Assembly: GCA_015059245.1 (NCBI GenBank)
Contig: SVAU01000004.1
Coordinates: 1 to 64,000 of the forward strand
Reading direction: 5' to 3'
From: Bacillota bacterium
Lineage (GTDB): Bacteria; Bacillota_I; Bacilli_A; RF39; UBA660
DNA: 64,000 nucleotides
This document shows, piece by piece, positions 8,642 through 16,544 of the stretch. Positions within the stretch are counted from its first letter, which is position 1; every line of letters begins with the position of its first letter. The translations under genes and the position numbers were made by a program. The notes beneath the pieces are model-generated. The model did not search any database, was not told where the DNA came from, and was given only the letters and a program-made list of their open reading frames with translations.

Positions 8642-9129
8642 ATAATCAACCCTTTAGCTCCTTCAGTTTCTATAATTCCTTTTTCTAAATCAACTTTTTT
8701 TATAAAGTTACCATTCTTAGGAATATAAAAGTTATTTTCACCAACAACACTCAAAAGTATGTTAATTCCATTATACACAATTTCTTGAACTTTACCAAGC
8801 ATTTCCCCATTTTCTTGTATAAAAAGTCCTACTAAATCATCTAAAATATATTCATCTTTAGATAATTCTAAATCACTACGTTTAACATATACATTCATTT
8901 TTAAATAGTTTAATACTTGATTAATATTATTATAACCTTTAAATGTAACCATATCGAATTCTTTATGAGGTCTATAAGTAACAATCTCTTCTGCTACATG
9001 TCCTTCACCTACATATAAAGTAAACCCAGGTTTAAAGATAACATCTTTTAATTCAAAATCACTTCTTATTCTAAGTTCACCTTTAATACCATGTGTATTA
9101 ACTATTTTACCTATATATACATAATCCAT
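8638..9129 (-). CDS. rimM: Ribosome maturation factor RimM
   Basis: 163 residues from the ATG at 9129, with AAAGGAGA upstream; this start puts the conserved DYVYIGKIVNTHGIKGEL at the N-terminus. The C-terminal PRC barrel ends in NNFYIPKNGNFIKKVDLE, close to the family's IPxxxxFIxxVD. RimM helps 16S rRNA processing and S19 assembly in the 30S head. It is followed by trmD with a 4-base overlap. Confidence 0.94.
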   Translation of the reverse strand: MDYVYIGKIVNTHGIKGELRIRSDFELKDVIFKPGFTLYVGEGHVAEEIVTYRPHKEFDMVTFKGYNNINQVLNYLKMNVYVKRSDLELSKDEYILDDLVGLFIQENGEMLGKVQEIVYNGINILLSVVGENNFYIPKNGNFIKKVDLEKGIIETEGAKGLII

Positions 9130-9130
9130 A

Positions 9131-9478
9131 TTATCTTCTCCTTTTATGTTTACCATATCCACTACCATAACTTACTATGTTAGTTTGAATAGAATAACAT
9201 ATTTCTTCATCTCTAACTCTAATATCTATTCCTTGTATATCATATCCATTTACTTCTAAAGCAAATTTCATTAAATCAACCACATTCCCAATAGATAATC
9301 TTTTTATATGTTTGGTCATAGTACCTTTATAATCTTTTTCATAAGTAGCATAGTAACACGGAGTATCTCCATCTCCTACATAACTATGCATTTCTATATC
9401 TTTAGGATAACCTATTAAATGTAATCCTTCTGATACAAAATGAAAAACTCTTGCTTCACTTAAATTCATTTTTTCCAT
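9131..9478 (-). CDS. Unknown protein at the head of the rimM-trmD unit
   Basis: 115 residues from the ATG at 9478, with GAGAGGG eight bases upstream. The family is not recognised. It is acidic to the middle (HSYVGDGDTPCYYATYEKD), has a helical centre (VVDLMKFALEVNGYDIQGID) and a basic end GYGKHKRRR. Its stop lies one base from the rimM start, so they are co-transcribed. In Bacillus the comparable position holds a KH-domain protein; no GxxG KH signature is visible here. Confidence 0.6.
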   Translation of the reverse strand: MEKMNLSEARVFHFVSEGLHLIGYPKDIEMHSYVGDGDTPCYYATYEKDYKGTMTKHIKRLSIGNVVDLMKFALEVNGYDIQGIDIRVRDEEICYSIQTNIVSYGSGYGKHKRRR

Positions 9479-9498
9479 AACCAAAACCCTCTCGTTGC

Positions 9499-10224
9499 TT
9501 AAAATAATTCGTATAATATTATACTAGTAGCTACTCCTACATTTAAACTTTCACAATTACTATTCATAGGAATATAAATATATTTATCACATTTATCTAA
9601 AGTACTATCTTTAACTCCAGCACCTTCATTGCCCATTACTATAGCTGTTTTTAATACTTTAGTAACTTCTTTTAAATTAGTACCACCATCTACTTTAGTA
9701 CCATAAACTTGATAACCTTCTTTATGTAATTCATCTATAAAGGTATCTATATCTCTCTTTATTATATTAATATGAAATAACATACCTTCACTACTACGAA
9801 GTACTTTATCATTATATATATCTACAGTATTGTTACTAACTACAATAGTATCTACATTAAATGCAACACTACTTCTTATAATAGTTCCTAAGTTACCAGG
9901 ATCTTGTAAATCTTCAAGTATAACTATTTTACTTCCAATTTCTTTTTCCTCTAACTTCTTACATACACCAATAACTCTTTGAGGACTTTGTGTATTAGAT
10001 AATTTCTTAATAACTTCATAAGTAACATAAGTAGTTTCTACATCAAATGAACCGTTATAATCTTCACATTGTACTACTTCTAAAAGTACACCTGCTCTAA
10101 ATGCTTCTTCTACTAAGTGTTCTCCTTCTACTAAGAATTTATTTTCTTCATCTCTATATTTCTTAACAAGTAATCTACTTAAATTCTTAATTCTTTTATT
10201 ATCTAAAGATGTTATAACTTCCAT
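9499..10224 (-). CDS. SpoU-family RNA 2'-O-methyltransferase
   Basis: 241 residues. An N-terminal substrate-binding domain (EVITSLDNKRIKNLSRL, KFLVEGEHLVEEA) precedes the SPOUT catalytic domain. The three SpoU motifs are visible: DPGNLGTIIRS, AIVMGNEGAGV and IPMNSNCESLNVGVATSIIL. The layout is that of the TrmH/RlmB-like group (YsgA type), which methylates ribose in 23S rRNA or tRNA. It stops just upstream of the 9131-9478 gene (14-base gap to the next ribosome site) and follows the YgjP-like gene without a gap. Confidence 0.88.
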   Translation of the reverse strand: MEVITSLDNKRIKNLSRLLVKKYRDEENKFLVEGEHLVEEAFRAGVLLEVVQCEDYNGSFDVETTYVTYEVIKKLSNTQSPQRVIGVCKKLEEKEIGSKIVILEDLQDPGNLGTIIRSSVAFNVDTIVVSNNTVDIYNDKVLRSSEGMLFHINIIKRDIDTFIDELHKEGYQVYGTKVDGGTNLKEVTKVLKTAIVMGNEGAGVKDSTLDKCDKYIYIPMNSNCESLNVGVATSIILYELF

Positions 10225-10860
10225 CTATTCCACCCTCAATCTTTTTCTTGCTAATTTATAATATGGATATCTCTTTTCTACTTGAGCCCAAAATCTACTA
10301 CTATGATTAGCTTCATAAAAATGACATATCTCATGTATTATTACATAATCTATTAATGTTACATCTTTCTTTAATAGTTCACTATTTAAAGTAATAATTC
10401 TTTTAGTAACATTATTAACTCCCCATCTAGTTTTCATTGTTCGCACCTTTAATTCAAAACTAGGTATATCATTAAACATTTCTAAGCATCTATTTACTCT
10501 TTCAGTAAATATCTTCATACATTCTTCCTTATACCATTTATCTAACATCTTATCATTCTTAGCATATATGTATTCATCTTCTATATATACTTTCTTAATA
10601 TTATCATCTAATACTTTAGTATAAGGATCACCTAAATAATAGAAATGATTATTTATTTCATTTCTCTTTTCTGATTGTAAATACATCTTTAATAAAGATT
10701 TCTCATTATCTTTAATTATCTTCTTTATTGCAGATTCACTAACAAATCTATGAGCAGTAACATGTAACTTACCATCTTCTTTAAATCTAAAATAAACATT
10801 TTTATTATTCTTCTTTTCTATTAAAACTTCAATATTGTAATCTCCAAGTTGTACTAACAT
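10225..10860 (-). CDS. YgjP-like zinc metallopeptidase
   Basis: 211 residues. The zinc site HEICH (His176, Glu177, His180) is followed by NHSSRFW, and the preceding TMKTRWGV matches the family's MKTRWGSC segment. This gluzincin-like family (DUF45) is widespread; the bacterial YgjP role is poorly defined. The stop is directly before the SpoU methyltransferase start on the same strand, so the two form a unit. No signal peptide, so it should be cytoplasmic. Confidence 0.82.
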   Translation of the reverse strand: MLVQLGDYNIEVLIEKKNNKNVYFRFKEDGKLHVTAHRFVSESAIKKIIKDNEKSLLKMYLQSEKRNEINNHFYYLGDPYTKVLDDNIKKVYIEDEYIYAKNDKMLDKWYKEECMKIFTERVNRCLEMFNDIPSFELKVRTMKTRWGVNNVTKRIITLNSELLKKDVTLIDYVIIHEICHFYEANHSSRFWAQVEKRYPYYKLARKRLRVE

Positions 10861-10902
10861 AAAATCACCTTACAACAATTATTTTAACAAAAATAACTAT
10901 AA

Positions 10903-10929
10903 TAAAAAAGAGAATTATCCTATAATTCT
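10903..10929 (-). terminator. Intrinsic terminator
   Basis: AGAATTAT (10911-10918) with ATAATTCT (10922-10929), T run on the minus strand, at the stop of the gene at 10928. Confidence 0.6.
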
Positions 10930-11485
10930 ATCTTTTTTTCTCTAAAGAAATACTATAAGATTCTTCATAACTATTATCTCTAACAACTACTTCAGTATCT
11001 TCTAATCTATAGTATCTATAAGGTTCTGCTATTACATCAGTTTCTACTAATTCAAATCCTTCTGGATAAATGTATTCTACACCATCTTCACTAGGTACTC
11101 TAATAGGTTCATACATTTCATAATAAGGATTACCATCTTGATCTACAAAAGTAACCTTATCATAATTAATAGCACTCATTGTTTGAAACGGAGTTACATG
11201 ACTACCATTATATACATAAGTATCAGTTAATCTTACATATTTAATACCTAATTCATCCATAGCATCATCTAAGTATTCACCATTAAAATTCTTTATATCA
11301 TAAGCTTTACTTACTTTACTTAAATCCACATAATTATCTTCAGTTAAAAAATCTTCTAAATAGCCTTTAATTCTACCTATTTCAGATTTTTTATATAAAT
11401 GAAAACCACCAAAAGTAGCTCCACCTATTAAAGATACAGCAAGTAATCCAGCTACAAATCTTTTACCAAATTTAACATCTGCCAT
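10928..11485 (-). CDS. Membrane-anchored protein of unknown function
   Basis: 185 residues. One N-terminal hydrophobic helix (about residues 10-30, FVAGLLAVSLIGGATFGGFH) follows a short basic start, so the remaining 150 residues face outward or inward from a single anchor. The body is acidic and Tyr-rich. I do not recognise a family. Monocistronic, with an AGGTGATTAC site before the ATG and a terminator at its stop. Confidence 0.6.
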   Translation of the reverse strand: MADVKFGKRFVAGLLAVSLIGGATFGGFHLYKKSEIGRIKGYLEDFLTEDNYVDLSKVSKAYDIKNFNGEYLDDAMDELGIKYVRLTDTYVYNGSHVTPFQTMSAINYDKVTFVDQDGNPYYEMYEPIRVPSEDGVEYIYPEGFELVETDVIAEPYRYYRLEDTEVVVRDNSYEESYSISLEKKR

Positions 11486-11548
11486 GTAATCACCTCAAAA
11501 CTTGTTTGTATTATACATAAATATCTTATTTTAATCAATTTTTCCAAC

Positions 11549-11579
11549 AAAAAAGAAGTATTAGCAATCTAATACTTCT
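11549..11579 (-). terminator. Terminator of the ABC transporter gene
   Basis: An 11-bp stem, AGAAGTATTAG (11554-11564) with CTAATACTTCT (11569-11579), then T run on the minus strand. Confidence 0.8.
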
Positions 11580-13297
11580 GGACTATAAAGTTTCTTGTAA
11601 ATTGAAGATTCCTTCATTAACTCTTCATGAGTTCCACTTGAGGCAACCTTCCCCTTATCAATAACAAATATTTGATCAGCATCCATAATCGTAGAGAGTC
11701 TATGAGCAACGATTATTATTGTATGTGTATCAACTAAGTTATCTATAGTCTTCTTTATATATTCTTGTGATTCATTATCAAGTGCAGAAGTAGCTTCATC
11801 AAATAATATAACTTTAGTATCTTTAAGTAATGTTCTAGCAATTGCAATTCTTTGTTTTTGTCCACCACTTAAGTTAACTCCACCTTCACCAATTAAAGTA
11901 TCATACTTATCTGGTAAAGACATTATGTAATCATCTATATAAGCTTTCTTACATACACTTCTTACTTCCTCTAAAGTAACATCTTCTTTAACTATCTTAA
12001 AATTATCCATAATACTAGTATTAAATAAATAAGGAGCTTGTCTTATAACAGATATATTATCTCTTAATGATTTCTCACTTAATTCTTTAATATTTATACC
12101 ATTAATCTTTATTGTTCCACTAGTACTATCAAAATATCTTAATAATAAGTTAAATAATGTACTCTTTCCATTACCTGACTTACCTACTATAGCAATCTTC
12201 TTATTAGGTTCTAACTTCATAGTTAAACCTTTTAATATTAAATCTTTATCTTCCTTGCGATATTTAAATTTAACATTCTTAAATTCTATCTCACAACTTT
12301 CATCATTTATTTCTTTTAACCCAAACTTTTCATCTTCGTATAATTTATTATTTAGTATTTCATCTATTCTTTTTAAAGATACAGTAACTTTATTAAAACT
12401 AACTCCAAATTCAGATAAAGATTCAACTACATCATCTATTCTCCAAATATATTTTTCTATTAAAACAAAAGATGCTAATAATATAGTTCCATCAAAAAAT
12501 TGTAATCCTAATGTAAGTAAGATAAAGAACTGTATAACAAAGTAACATAAGTTATTAAGAGCATAATATACAGATTCATTAACCCCTACTTTCTTTTGTT
12601 TACTAAATAAATTTTCAATATTAACATATATTCTTCTATTTATATTGTCTTTAATACCTAGTGCTTTAATTTCTCTTATACCAGAGATATTTTGTGTAGC
12701 AACCTTTATATATTCGTCAGAATCTTTCTTTATTTCTTCATGTATCTTTTTTAATTTAGGATAATATACATTAGATAATATAAACATTACTATACAAAGT
12801 AATACTAATTCTAATCCTACTACCCAAGAAATAGTAAATGAAATACCAACAATTACTATTGCAATAATTAATCTACAAGATAACTTTATTAGCTTTTGTA
12901 ACAACTCTAATATTCTATCTGGATCATTATACATACGATTTATAAATTCTCCAGAACCAATATCTTCAAAAGCTACAGCTGGCATATTAGATACTTTAGA
13001 ATATAAGTCTTTATTAACACATTCCATAAACTTCTTTTCTAATTTGTTATAAATTAAATCAGTAGGAAGTTGTACTAATACCCAAGCTAAAATTATAACT
13101 CCACTCCACATTATTAAGTAAGTTATAAACATTGTCTTATCACCAGTTGCTAACGCTTGAAAAGCAGTCGCCCATATAAATGCATTAGCTAACGGTTCAA
13201 AATATTTAAGTATAGTAAATATGATGTACAGAGATAAAATAAGTTTGTTATCTTTAAAATATCGAAACAATATTTTAAAATGTTTCAAACCTTTCAT
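11561..13297 (-). CDS. ABC exporter, fused membrane and ATPase domains
   Basis: 578 residues from the ATG at 13297, chosen because GGAGGAG lies directly upstream. Residues 1-310 form a type IV exporter membrane domain of about six helices; the C-terminal ATPase has Walker A GKSGNGKST, signature LSGGQKQRIAIARTLL, Walker B KVILFDEATSALD and the switch His in VAHRLST. Such half-transporters work as dimers and export drugs, lipids or peptides. No partner half is adjacent, so a homodimer is likely. Upstream are a 25-codon leader ORF and a terminator (13314-13342), which suggests attenuation control like BmrB-bmrCD of Bacillus. Confidence 0.88.
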   Translation of the reverse strand: MKGLKHFKILFRYFKDNKLILSLYIIFTILKYFEPLANAFIWATAFQALATGDKTMFITYLIMWSGVIILAWVLVQLPTDLIYNKLEKKFMECVNKDLYSKVSNMPAVAFEDIGSGEFINRMYNDPDRILELLQKLIKLSCRLIIAIVIVGISFTISWVVGLELVLLCIVMFILSNVYYPKLKKIHEEIKKDSDEYIKVATQNISGIREIKALGIKDNINRRIYVNIENLFSKQKKVGVNESVYYALNNLCYFVIQFFILLTLGLQFFDGTILLASFVLIEKYIWRIDDVVESLSEFGVSFNKVTVSLKRIDEILNNKLYEDEKFGLKEINDESCEIEFKNVKFKYRKEDKDLILKGLTMKLEPNKKIAIVGKSGNGKSTLFNLLLRYFDSTSGTIKINGINIKELSEKSLRDNISVIRQAPYLFNTSIMDNFKIVKEDVTLEEVRSVCKKAYIDDYIMSLPDKYDTLIGEGGVNLSGGQKQRIAIARTLLKDTKVILFDEATSALDNESQEYIKKTIDNLVDTHTIIIVAHRLSTIMDADQIFVIDKGKVASSGTHEELMKESSIYKKLYSPEVLDC

Positions 13298-13313
13298 TTT
13301 TTTCTCCTCCAAC

Positions 13314-13342
13314 AAAAAATAACTATTTAGTAATAGTTATTT
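13314..13342 (-). terminator. Attenuator terminator between leader ORF and ABC gene
   Basis: An 11-bp perfect stem, AAATAACTATT (13317-13327) with AATAGTTATTT (13332-13342), followed on the minus strand by six T and then at once by the TTGGAGGAG ribosome site of the transporter. Reaching the transporter requires reading through it. A second copy of the 5' arm (AAATAACT on the minus strand, 13358-13351) just upstream could compete for the 3' arm. Confidence 0.7.
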
Positions 13343-13366
13343 GCATAAAAAGTTATTTCTCAAGAA

Positions 13367-13444
13367 TTATAATTCGTGAGAAAATGCTCTTACAAATCTA
13401 TTACCACCTATTTTTAAATTTTTATTTTGAATTTTTCTGCTCAT
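13367..13444 (-). CDS. 25-residue leader peptide upstream of ABC exporter
   Basis: ATG at 13444, stop TAA at 13369-13367; the peptide starts MSRKIQNKNLKIGG and ends RFVRAFSHEL. GAGAGGAGTG is six bases upstream of the ATG and a near-consensus promoter (TTGACA, 17 bp, TATATT) drives it. It is basic with no hydrophobic stretch. The ribosome site and start (GTGAGAAAATG) are exactly complementary to the end of its own ORF (CATTTTCTCAC). This fits a translated attenuator leader; a secreted peptide substrate of the transporter is the alternative. Confidence 0.6.
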   Translation of the reverse strand: MSRKIQNKNLKIGGNRFVRAFSHEL

Positions 13445-13477
13445 TTTCTCACTCCTCTCTCTCAAAAATTCCCCTAT

Positions 13478-13506
13478 AATATAACACCCAAATAAAAAGA
13501 TGTCAA
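13478..13506 (-). promoter_or_regulatory. Sigma-A promoter of the leader-ABC unit
   Basis: TTGACA (13506-13501), 17-bp spacer, TATATT (13483-13478) on the minus strand. The -35 box lies inside the terminator stem of the upstream zinc-ribbon gene. Confidence 0.7.
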
Positions 13507-13527
13507 CCTATTTAGGTTAACATCTTT
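13494..13527 (-). terminator. Terminator of the zinc-ribbon membrane protein gene
   Basis: AAAGATGT-AACCTA (13496-13510) pairs with TAGGTT-ACATCTTT (13513-13527) with one internal mismatch, followed by T5. It overlaps the stop at 13526. Confidence 0.7.
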
Positions 13528-14707
13528 AATTATTATAAACAATATCAGTATATTGACTTACTTTACTAGTATATTTGCTTAGTATTTCTTGATATTCTAA
13601 GTTATCACTTAGATTAACATTATATACATTATTATACTCAAGTATTGTTTCTTCTATTAATATATATACATTTAATTTATCTTCATCACTTAATGTATCA
13701 ATATCTTTTTCTATCTTAGTTATATCTTTGTTTAATAATTCTAGTATATTTTCATGAATCTTATTTAAATAAGTAACACTCTTATCATAGTAAGTATTAG
13801 TATCTTCTATTTTACCAAACATATAATAAGCTTTATTATAGTCCTTCTCATTATAGAAATCTAATGCTTCATAAAATACTAAACTATCAGTATATATTTG
13901 ATCAAATTGTAACATTATTTCATCATAATCAACTTCATTTAATGCTCTTACATATTGTTCATCAGTCTTAATTAAAGCATATCTAAATATTCCATCAATT
14001 AATTCTTTATATTTAAGTGTAATTGTTTCAAATTCCTCTGTACTTTTAGCATCTTCTTCTTTATATCTTAATACCCAACTATAACAAGTATTTTTAACCG
14101 TATCTTGTAAATCCTTTAATTTAGCTTCATCATCTTTAATATCTTCCATTAAGTATATTAAATCATCTATTTCACTAGTTTCATAATATGTATTTAATGA
14201 TTCTTTTAAAGATTGATTATAATCTATAGTACCAACATTATTATTAGGTCTTATATTTCCACTAATAATAAATAAAATTATCATAAATGTAATTAAAGTT
14301 AATGATGCTATTCCAGTAATAACTAATACTTTTCTTCTCTTTTTAAAACTTTCTACTGAAGCAAGTTCTTCTTCTACATCAATATAATTATCATATTTAC
14401 TTAGTTCCTCTTGTGCTTCTTCATTTATATTATCTATTTGTTTATTAATTTCATCTAATAAAGTAAAATTATTATCATTTAATACATTAATCGCAACTGT
14501 TTCATCTAAACTTACTTCTCTATTATCTCTAAGTTTTCTCTTAGTAGTTTTTAATTCTATAGTTTTAGATAATTCTTTTTCCATCTTTTCTATTAATTCA
14601 ATATCTTCTTTAAAGTCATCGTTAGATGAATTACTAACTTTAGTATGACAAAATGGACACTTATCTAAAGTATCTTTAAATGTTTTCTTGCACTTTAAAC
14701 ACTTCAT
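13526..14707 (-). CDS. Zinc-ribbon membrane protein of unknown function
   Basis: 393 residues. The N-terminus is a zinc ribbon (MKCLKCKKTF, CPFCHTK: two CxxC knuckles). A charged linker and one membrane helix (about residues 128-150, VLVITGIASLTLITFMIILF) lead to an extracytoplasmic, helix-rich, acidic domain of about 240 residues with many Tyr and Asp. Zinc ribbon plus single helix plus tail is a common layout for envelope-associated proteins in this lineage, but no function is known to me. Monocistronic. Confidence 0.6.
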   Translation of the reverse strand: MKCLKCKKTFKDTLDKCPFCHTKVSNSSNDDFKEDIELIEKMEKELSKTIELKTTKRKLRDNREVSLDETVAINVLNDNNFTLLDEINKQIDNINEEAQEELSKYDNYIDVEEELASVESFKKRRKVLVITGIASLTLITFMIILFIISGNIRPNNNVGTIDYNQSLKESLNTYYETSEIDDLIYLMEDIKDDEAKLKDLQDTVKNTCYSWVLRYKEEDAKSTEEFETITLKYKELIDGIFRYALIKTDEQYVRALNEVDYDEIMLQFDQIYTDSLVFYEALDFYNEKDYNKAYYMFGKIEDTNTYYDKSVTYLNKIHENILELLNKDITKIEKDIDTLSDEDKLNVYILIEETILEYNNVYNVNLSDNLEYQEILSKYTSKVSQYTDIVYNN

Positions 14708-14785
14708 CTAACCACTCCCTTTTATTATTAATATAATATCATATTTTACTTACTTTTAGTACATAATAATTACTAGAGGTGACTT

Positions 14786-15373
14786 ATGAAAAAATACTTA
14801 ATATTATTATTATCCCTATTCATCGCTGCTATAAATTTTAATGTATTTCTAAAACCATTAAATTTAGTAACAGGCGGAAACCAAGGAATAGCTATTATCA
14901 TAAAACATCTAACTAACCTAAAACCTTCATTAATCGTCCTAATAATAAATATAATATCTTTAATTATTAGTTATATTTTCTTAAGAAAAGAAACTACTCT
15001 ATCTTTAGTAATAGCATCACTATCATATCCATTATTTATTAGAATAACTCATAATATATCTATACCTTCTATAATAAACATACCTATAATAGCATCTATA
15101 TTAGCTGGAATAATATGTGGTATTACAGGTGGTTTAATATATAAATTAAACTTTAATCAAGGAGGTATATCTATAATAAACACACTCCTACATACATATC
15201 TAAAAATAAAAATACCTATCTCTAACTTCATAATAAATACAACTATTATGTTAATAGGATCTATCTATTTTGGTTTTATAAAACTAATCTACTCTCTTAT
15301 TGTAATATCTATTAGTAATTTAATTATTAATAGTATTATGAGTAAAAAGAAATTGACAAAAAAATTAACTTAG
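14786..15373 (+). CDS. YitT family membrane protein
   Basis: 195 residues, about five membrane helices. The two glycine-rich repeats of the family are visible: KPLNLVTGGNQGIA near residue 25 and GITGGLIYKLNFNQGGISI near residue 113. The C-terminal cytoplasmic DUF2179 domain of longer YitT proteins is absent; the protein ends soon after the last helix. Function is unknown; some members are proposed transporters. AGAGGTGAC precedes the ATG. The last codons contain the -35 box of the promoter for the next unit. Confidence 0.75.
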   Translation: MKKYLILLLSLFIAAINFNVFLKPLNLVTGGNQGIAIIIKHLTNLKPSLIVLIINIISLIISYIFLRKETTLSLVIASLSYPLFIRITHNISIPSIINIPIIASILAGIICGITGGLIYKLNFNQGGISIINTLLHTYLKIKIPISNFIINTTIMLIGSIYFGFIKLIYSLIVISISNLIINSIMSKKKLTKKLT

Positions 15374-15382
15374 TATTATAAT
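15353..15382 (+). promoter_or_regulatory. Consensus sigma-A promoter of the His-leader unit
   Basis: TTGACA (15353-15358), 18-bp spacer, TATAAT (15377-15382): both boxes are perfect. The -35 lies inside the 3' end of the YitT gene. Transcription would begin near 15389, just ahead of the leader peptide ribosome site. Confidence 0.8.
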
Positions 15383-15407
15383 CAACTCAATGAAAGGAAA
15401 GATTGTT

Positions 15408-15476
15408 ATGTTAAATATTAATTTAATTAATAGACAACATCATCATAATAATCTGCACTTGTTAATACGACATTAA
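15408..15476 (+). CDS. Histidine-rich leader peptide (22 residues)
   Basis: ATG at 15408, TAA at 15474-15476, with GAAAGGAAAG seven bases upstream, one of the strongest ribosome sites in the window (the same as before RNase J). The peptide begins MLNINLINRQ and has His at positions 11, 12, 13, 17 and 22, so five of 22 residues. It is followed by overlapping stems and an intrinsic terminator before the phosphoribosyltransferase gene. This is the layout of amino-acid attenuator leaders such as hisL; the downstream genes are not standard histidine biosynthesis genes. Confidence 0.65.
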   Translation: MLNINLINRQHHHNNLHLLIRH

Positions 15477-15595
15477 AATTGTTGTAGGCACAAGTGCTCT
15501 TTGTGATGCTTGTTGCCTGTATCAATTATTCTAACTATACAGGTATATCTGTATAGTTTTTTTATTCGCAATAAGCATCACTATTATTATGATGA
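15440..15595 (+). promoter_or_regulatory. Nested attenuator region with competing stems
   Basis: Complementary segments: GCACTTGT (15455-15462) with ACAAGTGC (15490-15497); AGGC-ACAAG (15486-15494) with CTTGT-GCCT (15509-15518); CCTGTAT (15516-15522) with ATACAGG (15537-15543), which would break the terminator stem; GTGATGCTTGTTGC (15503-15516) with GCAATAAGCATCAC (15568-15581, one G-U); and TCATCATAATAAT over the His codons (15440-15452) with ATTATTATGATGA (15583-15595) just before the next ribosome site. Several pairs exclude each other. No T-box consensus (AGGGTGG) is present. Confidence 0.65.
15533..15563 (+). terminator. Attenuator terminator of the His-leader unit
   Basis: A 10-bp perfect stem, AACTATACAG (15533-15542) with CTGTATAGTT (15549-15558), followed by T7. 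It lies between the leader ORF and the phosphoribosyltransferase gene. Confidence 0.8.
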
Positions 15596-15618
15596 ATTAA
15601 GAAAGAAGGATGTTTATT

Positions 15619-16543
15619 ATGAAAATTATAAAAGAAGGAATCGTCTTCAGTAACGATATAAAAAGAATACTGAATGGTTATAATGCTATAAATTATAGTT
15701 ATAACAAACAAGGTATAATAATACCTAATGAAAATTTTATAGAAAGTCTAAGAAAAGACTTTACTACTACAGTAAATAAAATATTTACTAAAACAACTAC
15801 AATAACAGAAAAAGAAATGCTAGAAAGTATCTACACAAGTATTTCACCATTCCTAGGATTATATCCCCATTGTATCTCTAGATAGAATATATCTAGAAAT
15901 AAACAATGAAACTATAATATTTCTAGATTGCACAAGACTAGATGGACAAAAAGAATTAGTATCAAGAAAAAATCCAAACGATCCTAATTCAGTAAAACAA
16001 CAAATAAAAGACATATCAGATATGTTAAAAAGTATTAATCAAAAAGAAATAATACTTACTGACGATGTAGTCTTCTCAGGTTCTGTCCTAAGAAGCATCG
16101 TCCAATTATTTAAAGAAAATAATATAGAAGTTATAGGTATATCTACTGCCATAGCTAGAAAGGATTCGTACGATTATTTTAATTCAACTTTAAAACTAGG
16201 TATCAAAACTAACTTTTTAATGGAAAAAGATGTAATCGACCAAATATGTGAAAGAGACTTTTACTTTGGTATAGCTGGTTCAGGAATATCAGTCCAAACT
16301 AATACACAAGTAGTAAAAGCCCCATACTTCCTACCATTTGGTAACCCAATAGAAAGAGCATCTATTCCAGAAAAAGCCGCTACATATTTTTCAAATTCTT
16401 GTATAACTCGTTCAATCCTGTTATGGCAAGAGATAGAAAAACTATCTAAAAGAAAAATATACATCAAAGATTTACCAGAACAAATACAAAATACTTCACC
16501 TAATGATGAAGTAATAAAAACATTAAAGAAAGGATTAAAATAA
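15619..16543 (+). pseudogene. Phosphoribosyltransferase-like gene with a +1 frameshift
   Basis: The frame from the ATG at 15619 (AAGAAGG upstream) runs to a TAG at 15883 and the homologous reading continues in the +1 frame to 16543. The break is at CCCC (15865-15868): removing one C gives a continuous 307-residue protein (LGLYPIVSLDRIYLE across the join). The C-terminal half has a type I phosphoribosyltransferase PRPP loop, IILTDDVVFSGSVLRS. The exact substrate is not recognised. Both halves look well preserved, so a recent indel, a sequencing error or programmed frameshifting are all possible. It is the first gene after the histidine-rich attenuator. Confidence 0.65.
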
Positions 16544-16544
16544 T

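Noticed and set aside
15408..15600. T-box riboswitch in the His-leader region
   Set aside because: No AGGGTGGNACCGCG element and no specifier-loop stem; a translated leader explains the region better.
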